Below the pieces are notes generated by a model that was not told the origin of the DNA, ran no database searches, and worked only from the letters and a program-made list of their open reading frames with translations. Shown here one piece after another: positions 1-5,244 of a DNA stretch of 7,207 bases. Each line of letters starts with the position of its first letter. Within the stretch, counting starts at the first letter, position 1. Source of the DNA: JASFRS01 sp050114795 (GTDB taxonomy: Bacteria > Pseudomonadota > Alphaproteobacteria > Sphingomonadales > CAKZYD01); assembly GCA_050114795.1 (NCBI GenBank), contig JASFRS010000120.1, forward strand, positions 1 through 7,207. Reading direction: 5' to 3'. The position numbers and the translations under genes are program-made.

Positions 1-911
1 GCGATGGAAATATGGAGGAAGGCTCCATGCGTGCGGATGTGAATGTGTCCGTGCGCAAGCCCGGTGATGAGCTTGGCACCCGTTGCGAGATTAAAAATGT
101 GAACTCTGTACGTTTCGTGCAGCAGGCAATTGAACATGAAGCCCGTCGCCAAATCGATATCATTGAGGCTGGCGGAACGATTGATCAGGAAACACGGCTG
201 TTTGACCCAAATAAGGGTGAAACGCGGTCCATGCGGTCCAAGGAAGAAGCGCATGATTATCGCTATTTTCCGGACCCGGATTTGCTGCCGCTGGTCTTAA
301 GCGATGAATTTGTCGCCGAAGCCCGCTCGACCTTGCCGGAACTTCCCGATGAGAAGAAAGAGCGTTTCGAAACCCATCTGGGTGTGAGCGCTTATAACGC
401 GTCTGTTCTGACCGCCGAGAAAGAAGCCGCAGATTATTTTGAAGTGTTGCTTGGTCTGTTGGCCAAAGCAACCGGCAAGTCAGAAACCAAAGTGGCGCGT
501 ACGGCGTCGAATTGGGTGATTTCTGATTTGTTCGGCGCCTTGAACAAAGCCGGCAAGGGCATCAGCGACAGCCCGGTCTCACCTGAGGCAGGTGCCGAAT
601 TGCTGAAACTCCAGGATGATGGAACGATTTCTGGCCGTATTGCCAAAGACGTTTTCGAAATCATGTTCGAAACGGGCAAGGGTGCTGAGGCAATCGTTGA
701 AGAAAAAGGCTTGAAGCAGGTTTCTGACGCTGGCGAGTTAGAGGCGATTATCGCTAAAATACTCGCAGATAATCCGGGTCAAGTTGAGCAATTTAAAGCT
801 GGTAAAGACAAGTTAATCGGTTTCTTTGTAGGACAAGTCATGAAGGCAACTGGCGGTAAAGCGAATCCTGCTGTTGTGAATGAGTTGCTTAAAAAAGCTC
901 TTTCTAGCTAG
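1..911 (+). CDS. gatB: Aspartyl/glutamyl-tRNA amidotransferase subunit B, 3' part (5' end outside window)
   Basis: GatB is the kinase/transamidase subunit of the GatCAB complex, which turns misacylated Glu-tRNA(Gln) or Asp-tRNA(Asn) into Gln-tRNA(Gln) or Asn-tRNA(Asn) in the cytoplasm using glutamine and ATP. The reading frame is open from base 3 (bases 1-2 finish a codon begun outside), giving 302 residues of a protein usually near 480. An ATG at 12 lies inside the conserved stretch DGNMEEGSMRADVNVSVR and is not the true start. Further family motifs are EIKNVNSVRF, QETRLFD and TRSMRSKEEAHDYRYFPDPD. The C-terminal helical tRNA-binding (GatB/YqeY) domain follows, with SNWVISDLFGALNKAGKG and the typical ending GKANPAVVNELLKKAL. 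The stop is TAG at 909-911. No frameshift or missing motif is seen. The remaining subunits are not in the window. Identification is secure. Confidence 0.97.
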   Translation, partial: DGNMEEGSMRADVNVSVRKPGDELGTRCEIKNVNSVRFVQQAIEHEARRQIDIIEAGGTIDQETRLFDPNKGETRSMRSKEEAHDYRYFPDPDLLPLVLSDEFVAEARSTLPELPDEKKERFETHLGVSAYNASVLTAEKEAADYFEVLLGLLAKATGKSETKVARTASNWVISDLFGALNKAGKGISDSPVSPEAGAELLKLQDDGTISGRIAKDVFEIMFETGKGAEAIVEEKGLKQVSDAGELEAIIAKILADNPGQVEQFKAGKDKLIGFFVGQVMKATGGKANPAVVNELLKKALSS

Positions 912-926
912 AATTTAAAGAGCTTT
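894..926 (+). repeat. Perfect 10-bp inverted repeat across the gatB stop codon
   Basis: AAAGCTCTTT (894-903) and AAAGAGCTTT (917-926) are exact reverse complements separated by 13 bases, so the mRNA can form a hairpin whose loop holds the gatB stop codon. It sits 7 bases before the main terminator stem. It has no T-run of its own and is largely A/T at the ends. It may protect the 3' end, assist the terminator, or be incidental. The pairing is seen directly; any role is inference. Confidence 0.6.
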
Positions 927-933
927 ATGCATG

Positions 934-965
934 AAAAGGCGCCTTCGGGCGCCTTTTTTATTTTT
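934..965 (+). terminator. Rho-independent terminator of gatB
   Basis: The arms AAAAGGCGCC (934-943) and GGCGCCTTTT (948-957) pair perfectly around the tetraloop TTCG. A C(UUCG)G loop is an exceptionally stable RNA tetraloop. The stem runs into six T (954-959), then A and five more T (961-965). This is a classic intrinsic terminator 22 bases after the gatB stop codon. It separates gatB from the lipoprotein gene. Because the GC core is self-complementary and A-rich on its left side, it could also act on transcription coming from the other strand, but no gene reads into it from that side here. Confidence 0.93.
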
Positions 966-1116
966 GGATTTAGTGAGTTAATTGAATAATGTTTCTTTCC
1001 TGAGTGGAACTGAAAAAAATCCCGGTTCTCAAATTAAATGTTTTAATTGTATTAATGCTTGCAAAATATATGCGTCCTCGTGTGCGCAATGCAAATGCAG
1101 TATTAGGAATTTCACT

Positions 1117-1599
1117 ATGCGTATTCTCTCAGCCCTTGCACTGGCTGCCTTTCTCGCAGCCTGCGGTTCAGGACAAACGGTCATCCTCGAGCGGCCAGAT
1201 GCTGGCGCGAAATATGAGCAGGCTTATCTTGTTGAAGGCGAGCATCTTGCGGATGTGAGCGCTGAACAAGTCAAAGAATTTCATGATTATCTTGATGAAT
1301 TCATGTTTGGGGAAAAGGGCGTTTTCGAAAAGAATGAAAATGGCTTCTCAGTCACATATCGCTTCACATCTTATAGCTCGGGTAGTCGTGGTAAGCGCTA
1401 TCTCTCCGGTGGTATTGGAAATTGGGGTGAAGCATCGGCAGTTATTGAGGTCACATTCGAGAATCCAGACGGCATCCAGATTGGCAAAATCAATGTGGAA
1501 GGCCGTATCGGCAGCGGCTTTTTTGGCGGGGATGCGGAAAGCACTTTGAAACATGCTGCCCGTGAAGCAGCAGAGTATGCCGTGGCACATTATCGCTAA
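1117..1599 (+). CDS. Small lipoprotein, DUF4410-like, function unknown
   Basis: A 160-residue protein with a short type II signal peptide: basic MR, a hydrophobic stretch at residues 3-15, and the lipobox LAAC with the lipidated cysteine at 16. Gly-Ser after the cysteine, with no Asp at +2, suggests outer-membrane rather than inner-membrane retention in a Gram-negative cell. I chose ATG 1117 because AGGA at 1105-1108 is 8 bases upstream and the signal peptide starts there. The frame stays open back to a TTG at 982, but that extension would bury the signal peptide. The mature part has an acidic helix-like region (about 45-65), then alternating strands (77-130) with YRFTSYSSGSRGKRYLSGG and EVTFENPDGIQIGKINVEGR, then GSGFFGGDAESTLKHAAREAAEYA. 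This order resembles DUF4410-type lipoproteins as I recall them; the family match is moderate and no biochemical function can be given. It stands alone between the gatB terminator and the pfk leader. Confidence 0.85.
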   Translation: MRILSALALAAFLAACGSGQTVILERPDAGAKYEQAYLVEGEHLADVSAEQVKEFHDYLDEFMFGEKGVFEKNENGFSVTYRFTSYSSGSRGKRYLSGGIGNWGEASAVIEVTFENPDGIQIGKINVEGRIGSGFFGGDAESTLKHAAREAAEYAVAHYR

Positions 1600-1647
1600 T
1601 TCGGAGCACTAAAGCGCTCTCTGACAATATGAACTTGCATTTTTTTT

Positions 1648-1681
1648 CTCCTTCCCGCCAAACTGCGGGGAGGAGGTTTTT
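1648..1681 (+). promoter_or_regulatory. Hairpin masking the pfk ribosome binding site (terminator-like)
   Basis: CTCCTTCCCGC (1648-1658) pairs with GCGGGGAGGAG (1665-1675) over 11 bp with one G-U pair and a 6-base loop CAAACT. A further U-G pair (1647/1676) is possible. The right arm contains the whole Shine-Dalgarno sequence (GGGGAGGAGG), which is only a few bases before the ATG at 1682, so the folded RNA hides the ribosome binding site. The stem is followed by five T (1677-1681), so the same element also looks like an intrinsic terminator for transcription arriving from the lipoprotein gene. Eight T precede the stem (1640-1647). The pairing is seen directly. Control of translation or attenuation is inference. 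Confidence 0.6.
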
Positions 1682-2845
1682 ATGCCTAAACGCATTGGGA
1701 TTTTAACAGGTGGTGGGGATGTTCCGGGTCTCAACGCTTGTATTCGGGCAATTGTTGAGGGGGCTGTTGCGCGGGGGTGGGAAGTCATCGGATTTCGCCG
1801 TGGCTGGGCTGGCCCGCTTTCCATTGACCCTTTAACGCCCTGGACGAGTGAAAATGATCATTATCTAAAGCTCAATGTGAATATGGTTCGTACCATTGAT
1901 CGCAGTGGTGGGACTGTTCTACACACTTCGCGAATTGACCCACGAAGAATAAATGAACAACAGGTTGAAGCTTTTGGGTGTGAGGCACATTCTCAAAAAA
2001 ATGAAGATGGAAGCTATGATGCCAGCGCGCATGTACTGGCCGTCCTTGATGCTTTGGGTGTTGATGCCATGGTGACGATGGGTGGGGATGGGACGCTCAA
2101 ATTTACAGCATATTTAAGCGGTCTTGGTGTTCCGGTTATCGCCGTGCCGAAAACTATGGATAATGATGTGTTCGGTACAGAATATTGCATTGGGTTTTCA
2201 ACTGCTATTACGCGTTCAGTTGATGCTATTACGGCGCTACGCACCACGGTTTCCAGCCATGAGCGCGTTGGTGTAATTGAATTATTTGGCCGCCGTTCTG
2301 GTGAAACGGCGCTTATGGCTGGGTATTTGTCCCAAGCGGATCGGGTTGTCATTGCTGAGGTTCCTGTTGATCTGGATGAACTAACCAAGCTTCTTGTTAA
2401 GGACCGTGCAGCTAGTGAAAACCGCTATTCCATGATGGTCGTATCGGAAGGCGCGCATGTGAAAGGCGCTGAAGCGGCAGTTGATATAGGCGTTTCGGCG
2501 TCTGAACGTAAGATACAGGGTATCGGGCGTCATATTGCGGATTATATTAAGACAAGCTCAGGCCATGGTGTGGTTTTGCAGGAGCTTGCTTATCTCATGC
2601 GCTCTGGAGCACCAGATGCGTTGGATAAAATGGTGGCTATGGCCTTTGGAACACTTGCGATCCAGTTGCTTGAAAATGGTCAATCCGCATTGATGACGGC
2701 CTTGGTGGATGGAAATTATGAAGCTGTACCTGTCGAAAATGTAGCTCTTGGGTGTAAGGTGGTTGATGTAAAATCTCTTTATGATGTGGAGTCTTACAGG
2801 CCTAAAATTGCCAGTATTCTTCATAAGCCCATGTTCTTATATTAA
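1682..2845 (+). CDS. pfkA: 6-phosphofructokinase, group III PfkA family (ATP or PPi donor unresolved)
   Basis: A 387-residue cytoplasmic enzyme that phosphorylates fructose 6-phosphate to fructose 1,6-bisphosphate; with pyrophosphate as donor the step is reversible. The N-terminal loop is GILTGGGDVPGLN (residues 7-18), with Val where relatives often have Ala or Cys. HTSR (81-84) follows. The donor-site motif is GGDGT (134-138) and the catalytic loop is PKTMDND (156-162); Asp160 matches the catalytic base Asp127 of E. coli PfkA. SSHER (191-195) supplies the Arg162 equivalent, FGRRSG (202-207) the sugar-phosphate loop, and Glu226 the Glu222 equivalent. The ending YRPKIASILHKPMFLY is typical of the group III subfamily. 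Gly137 and Lys157 correspond to positions 104 and 124: Lys at 124 is a PPi-enzyme mark, while Gly at 104 leaves room for ATP, so the donor cannot be read from sequence. The symbol pfp would apply if it uses PPi. The start at ATG 1682 fits the family N-terminus and the strong, but hairpin-masked, ribosome binding site. Confidence 0.93.
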   Translation: MPKRIGILTGGGDVPGLNACIRAIVEGAVARGWEVIGFRRGWAGPLSIDPLTPWTSENDHYLKLNVNMVRTIDRSGGTVLHTSRIDPRRINEQQVEAFGCEAHSQKNEDGSYDASAHVLAVLDALGVDAMVTMGGDGTLKFTAYLSGLGVPVIAVPKTMDNDVFGTEYCIGFSTAITRSVDAITALRTTVSSHERVGVIELFGRRSGETALMAGYLSQADRVVIAEVPVDLDELTKLLVKDRAASENRYSMMVVSEGAHVKGAEAAVDIGVSASERKIQGIGRHIADYIKTSSGHGVVLQELAYLMRSGAPDALDKMVAMAFGTLAIQLLENGQSALMTALVDGNYEAVPVENVALGCKVVDVKSLYDVESYRPKIASILHKPMFLY

Positions 2846-2950
2846 TTTGAATTTTTATATTCAGTTTTAGGGGAATATTAAGGAGTCTTGTTTATTTTTT
2901 AACCTCAACGAAAACATGTCTTAGGGGCTGATTGAGGAGCTTATTACTCG

Positions 2951-4129
2951 ATGCAGCAGAGACTTTCTCATCTCGTTGAGCCTTTACCGGTCGTGGCATC
3001 TTTCACGACCTTTGCAGACCTTGCTCAAATATTTGTCAGCCAGCCTAAATTGGATGCCGTTCTCGTAACGCCAGTACATGATGGCGAGCCATATGGCTTA
3101 TTATGTCGCGCAGGAGCCTTTCGCCCGACCTATTTATTCCCGGATGAAGAAATCAGCCGATTTGCGAATTATAACATGATGCGTTGTTATGAGAACTCAT
3201 GCTTGAGCGATTTCCGCAATGTGGAGCGGAAAATAATGAAATATGGGCTTGTCTATTATGAAGGCGAGTGCGCCAAGGGCTATATTTCGCCCAAACGCTT
3301 GGCCCAGTTCCATGCAGACCAGGGTGCCAGGCTGAGAGGGGAGCGGGATGATGCCCGCGCTGCACTAACGCAGGCTTTGGAGCAGCGCCTCCATGTTTTG
3401 GCAGATATGGGGCATGAGCTGCGCTCTCCCTTGAATAGCATTATTGGTTATAGTGATTTGATGCAGCAGCAAATCAAGGGCCCGCTGGGTGCAGCTGATT
3501 ATATTGAATATGCGAAAGCAATTTATCATGCAGGTGGGCACCTTTTAAGCGTCATAAATGCCGTATTGGATATGGCGAAAGTGGATGCCGGTACGGTTGG
3601 CCTTAATGAAGAGCATGTCTCTTTGCGCCAAGTTTGTGCCAAGGCTGTGGATATAATGAGGCCGATGACAGACAAGGCGCATGTAAATATCCTCATAAAA
3701 ATTGACGGCAATGTGCCGGATATTTATGTGGACCCGCAGATATTTTTACAGATCCTTATTAATCTGCTTTCTAATGCTATTAAATTTTCTCCCGCAGACA
3801 GTGCTATTCGGGTCACTGGCCGTGTGGATAGGCGGGGGTTCCTTCGCCTTACAGTGATTGACCGGGGACCGGGCATTTCACCGGAAGACATCAAACGCGT
3901 CATGAAACCATTCCATCAGGCAGGGCAGGCTCGCCATGGGGTGGGGACAGGTCTGGGTTTGCCTTTGGTTAAGTCGCTTTGTGCACTCCATGATAGCCAC
4001 TTTCAGCTTCTCTCAGAGGAAGGGCGGGGTACACGCGCCGTGGTGACCTTGCCGCCGGGCCGAGTCCATGGGCGTCGCCCAAGTGGACAGGGCGAATTTA
4101 TCTTCACCTGCGGTATTCGGCAGGCGTAA
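2951..4129 (+). CDS. Soluble orphan sensor histidine kinase, PleC/DivJ-like core
   Basis: A 392-residue kinase with no membrane segment or signal peptide, so it should sense a cytoplasmic signal. Residues 9-54 (VEPLPVVASFTTFADLAQIF...DAVLVTPVHDGEPYGLLCR) resemble half of a CBS domain, and residues 91-120 (GLVYYEGECAKGYISPKRLAQF) resemble a second, degenerate half; this is a weak, inferred match. A short charged helix (about 122-150) leads into the HisKA domain: the H-box is GHELRSPLNSIIGYSDLM, with His155 as the phosphorylation site and Ser159 where many relatives have Thr. HATPase_c follows with N-box NLLSNAIKF (271-279), G1 DRGPGI (304-309), F-box PFHQ (320-323) and G2 GTGLGL (332-337). All catalytic motifs are intact. 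A basic tail of about 20 residues follows the ATPase fold. GAGGAG (2934-2939) lies 11 bases before the ATG, and an in-frame stop at 2933 leaves no earlier start. No response regulator gene is adjacent, so its partner is unknown. A weak 5-bp hairpin (4107-4124) overlaps the 3' end. Confidence 0.93.
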   Translation: MQQRLSHLVEPLPVVASFTTFADLAQIFVSQPKLDAVLVTPVHDGEPYGLLCRAGAFRPTYLFPDEEISRFANYNMMRCYENSCLSDFRNVERKIMKYGLVYYEGECAKGYISPKRLAQFHADQGARLRGERDDARAALTQALEQRLHVLADMGHELRSPLNSIIGYSDLMQQQIKGPLGAADYIEYAKAIYHAGGHLLSVINAVLDMAKVDAGTVGLNEEHVSLRQVCAKAVDIMRPMTDKAHVNILIKIDGNVPDIYVDPQIFLQILINLLSNAIKFSPADSAIRVTGRVDRRGFLRLTVIDRGPGISPEDIKRVMKPFHQAGQARHGVGTGLGLPLVKSLCALHDSHFQLLSEEGRGTRAVVTLPPGRVHGRRPSGQGEFIFTCGIRQA

Positions 4130-4217
4130 AATAGTTTTTCTGATCACATTTTTCAAAAAAACGACGAAATAGTTGTATATCAACTTAAAGTAGTGTGAAT
4201 TCCATGCTATCGTCCCG

Positions 4218-4232
4218 TTAACCATTTTTTCA
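4218..4232 (+). promoter_or_regulatory. Possible CtrA-type site ahead of the Sel1 gene
   Basis: TTAACCAT begins at 4218, and the full stretch reads TTAA, seven bases, then TTCA. The known CtrA motif of alphaproteobacteria is TTAA-N7-TTAA, with TTAACCAT often seen as the left half, so this matches all but one base of the two half sites. It is about 80 bases before the Sel1 start codon. A single near-match in AT-rich DNA is weak evidence. Confidence 0.25.
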
Positions 4233-4242
4233 ATACCTCTCT

Positions 4243-4260
4243 GCACATTTCTAGATGTGC
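4243..4260 (+). repeat. 18-bp dyad GCACAT-N6-ATGTGC ahead of the Sel1 gene
   Basis: GCACAT (4243-4248) and ATGTGC (4255-4260) are perfect inverted copies with a 6-base spacer, an arrangement typical of a dimeric repressor operator. In RNA it would be a small 6-bp hairpin. It lies 53 bases before the chosen start codon and overlaps a possible GTG start at 4257. No regulator can be assigned. Confidence 0.45.
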
Positions 4261-4274
4261 GTATTTTGAGTCGT

Positions 4275-4288
4275 AGGAAAATTTTCCT
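4275..4288 (+). repeat. Perfect 14-bp palindrome ahead of the Sel1 gene
   Basis: AGGAAAATTTTCCT is fully self-complementary. In RNA, adding the flanking G-C (4273/4290) and a U-G pair gives a 7-bp stem with an AAUU loop. It ends 25 bases before the ATG at 4314 and 14 bases after the neighbouring dyad. It may be a second operator or a 5' leader hairpin; both are inference. Confidence 0.45.
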
Positions 4289-4313
4289 GCCTGGGGGAAT
4301 GGGAATTCGCAAG

Positions 4314-4622
4314 ATGACTAGTTTAGAAAAGAGTTTTGACGCAACAATCAGTCCACATCTGGATGCATATCTTAATGATGCAGACCAGGGGAAGGTTAGT
4401 GCCTTCTATGACCTTGGATTGTGTTATTCCACTGGTATGGGTGTCGATTTAGATTATGTGGAGGCCCATAAATGGTTCAGCCTTGCAGCGCTGAACGGCG
4501 TTAAACGGGCGATTGAAGACCGCCATGAACTTGCGCAGGACATGAGTTCTGAAGAAATAGCCGAGGCGCAACGTCAAGCTCGTCAATGGCTGGCTTTACA
4601 TGCCGATATTACGATGCATTAA
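4314..4622 (+). CDS. Short protein with one Sel1-like repeat
   Basis: A 102-residue protein with a single Sel1/TPR-like repeat at about residues 27-62: KVSAFYDLGLCYSTGMGV...YVEAHKWFSLAALNG carries the family pattern A..LG..Y..G.GV...Y.EA..W...AA..G. A second amphipathic helix region, MSSEEIAEAQRQARQWL (77-93), is the usual ending of this short class. There is no signal peptide, so it is probably cytoplasmic. Sel1 repeats are helix-turn-helix scaffolds that bind other proteins; no specific partner or pathway can be named. I chose ATG 4314, with GGGAA at 4301-4305 eight bases upstream; ATG 4299 and GTG 4257 are in the same frame but have poorly placed ribosome sites and would add a basic, non-conserved stretch. 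Two dyads and a possible CtrA half site precede it. Its stop is 9 bases from the end of the convergent regulator gene, with no clear terminator between them. Confidence 0.85.
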   Translation: MTSLEKSFDATISPHLDAYLNDADQGKVSAFYDLGLCYSTGMGVDLDYVEAHKWFSLAALNGVKRAIEDRHELAQDMSSEEIAEAQRQARQWLALHADITMH

Positions 4623-4631
4623 AATATTTCA

Positions 4632-5120
4632 TTAGGTTGTTTTTATGTCTTTGACAGATATGGCATGGGTGTTTTTCACCTCTTCCACAACCACATAAGT
4701 ATGGTTGCGGTCCACACCTGGAAGCGCTGAAATGCGCTCTCCTAAAAAACGGCGGTAGCTGTCCATATCTTTCACCCGGACTTTCAGAAGATAGTCAAAG
4801 CCACCGGCAACCATATGGCATTCCTGGATTTCAGGGATTGTGTCGACGGCATTTTTGAAGCGATCGAAGGCGTCATTGCCAGTTTTATCAAGCGAGATTT
4901 CTATAAAGGCAAGCAGTCCGACACCCAGTTTGCGTGCCGATAACCTTGTGAAATAGCCCTTGATATAACCTGCATCTTCGAGCCGCTTCACCCGCTCAAT
5001 ACATGGGGTGGGGCTTAGGCCCACACGCTCGGCCAACTCTACATTGGTGATGCGCCCGTTATTTTGCAGAGTGTCGAGAATTTTTCGGTCAATTACATCA
5101 AGTTTCGGCATTTTCTTCAT
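4632..5120 (-). CDS. putR: Lrp/AsnC family regulator, probable controller of putA
   Basis: A 162-residue DNA-binding regulator. The N-terminal winged helix-turn-helix covers about residues 7-55: LDVIDRKILDTLQNNGRITN, then VELAERVGLSPTPCIERVKRLEDAGYI, a very close match to the E. coli Lrp pattern including SPTPC. The C-terminal ligand-binding and oligomerising (RAM) domain covers about 66-148, with EIQECHMVAGGFDYLLKVRV and LPGVDRNHTYVVVEEVK. Lrp-family proteins form dimers to hexadecamers and respond to amino acids. It is divergent from putA with 124 bases between start codons. In Rhodobacter and Agrobacterium a divergent Lrp-like PutR activates putA in response to proline; the same role here is inference from position, and a global Lrp role is possible. 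The start at 5120 has only a distant AGGA (12-base spacing); ATG 5111, three codons on, is an alternative, also with a weak site, suggesting low translation. Confidence 0.93.
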   Translation of the reverse strand: MKKMPKLDVIDRKILDTLQNNGRITNVELAERVGLSPTPCIERVKRLEDAGYIKGYFTRLSARKLGVGLLAFIEISLDKTGNDAFDRFKNAVDTIPEIQECHMVAGGFDYLLKVRVKDMDSYRRFLGERISALPGVDRNHTYVVVEEVKNTHAISVKDIKTT

Positions 5121-5134
5121 GGAGGGGAAAAATC

Positions 5135-5150
5135 CTGTATATTCTTGTAT
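5135..5150 (+). repeat. AT-rich block, copy 1 (possible regulator site)
   Basis: CTGTATATTCTTGTAT aligns with a second block 60 bases downstream (CTCTATATTTCTTTGTAT) with one mismatch and two single-base gaps. It lies 15 bases upstream of the regulator start codon and would sit about 60-75 bases upstream of a putA transcript start. A binding site for the Lrp-type protein is plausible but the block is low in complexity. Confidence 0.4.
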
Positions 5151-5194
5151 AACAAAATAGATTATCGCATTTTTGCTTATTTTGGAGAGAAATG

Positions 5195-5212
5195 CTCTAT
5201 ATTTCTTTGTAT
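5195..5212 (+). repeat. AT-rich block, copy 2 (possible regulator site)
   Basis: CTCTATATTTCTTTGTAT is the partner of the block at 5135-5150 and overlaps the best putA -10 candidate. The roughly 60-base offset, near six helical turns, would put both on one face of the DNA, as Lrp-family octamers prefer. Confidence 0.4.
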
Positions 5213-5244
5213 TCTCCGTGCAAATAAATGCTGAGGATTTTGAG

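Larger units (their letters stand above)
5121..5244. promoter_or_regulatory. Divergent putR-putA control region
   Basis: This AT-rich 124-bp space must hold both promoters. For putA, TTGCTT (5173-5178) and TATATT (5198-5203) are the best -35/-10 pair I see, but the 19-base spacing is poor, as expected for a promoter that needs an activator. GAGGAT (5233-5238), six bases before ATG 5245, is the putA ribosome binding site. An imperfect dyad AGAGAAAT-N7-ATTTCTTT (5186-5208) overlaps the proposed -10. I could not settle a promoter for the regulator gene. The sequences are seen; their assignment is inference. Confidence 0.5.

Noticed and set aside
1006..1027. GGAAC followed by GGTT, resembling an EcfG-type general stress promoter
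   Set aside because: The spacer is only 13 bases, whereas this promoter type needs about 16-17, and the -10 half is a poor match.
982..1116. In-frame extension of the lipoprotein gene from TTG 982, giving a cysteine-rich stretch (CFNCINACKIYASSCAQCKC)
   Set aside because: The cysteine spacing looks like a metal site, but the extension has no good ribosome site and would bury a clear signal peptide and lipobox. AGGA before ATG 1117 fits well. The cysteines most likely come from chance translation of the upstream non-coding DNA.
1604..1619. GAGC...GCTC after the lipoprotein stop as a terminator
   Set aside because: Only four pairs with an 8-base loop and no T-run directly after it.
2014..2388. 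Long open frame on the - strand inside the phosphofructokinase gene
   Set aside because: It lies antisense to a well-supported enzyme gene and its translation is a serine/threonine-rich low-complexity product with no recognisable domain.
2848..2868. TGAAT/ATTCA hairpin followed by TTTT after the phosphofructokinase stop as a terminator
   Set aside because: The stem is five mostly A-T pairs, too weak to call in AT-rich DNA.
4107..4139. CCTGC/GCAGG hairpin at the end of the kinase gene with T5 downstream as a terminator
   Set aside because: The stem has 5 bp, lies inside the coding region, and the T-run starts 10 bases after it.
4257..4313. Longer Sel1 protein from GTG 4257 or ATG 4299
   Set aside because: Ribosome sites are badly placed for both, and the added basic stretch coincides with the two dyads, which suggests non-coding leader DNA.
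5118..5140. ATGGAGGGG on the + strand as the start or ribosome site of a small gene
   Set aside because: No start codon with a conserved or sizeable reading frame follows at a suitable distance; the match arises opposite the regulator start.
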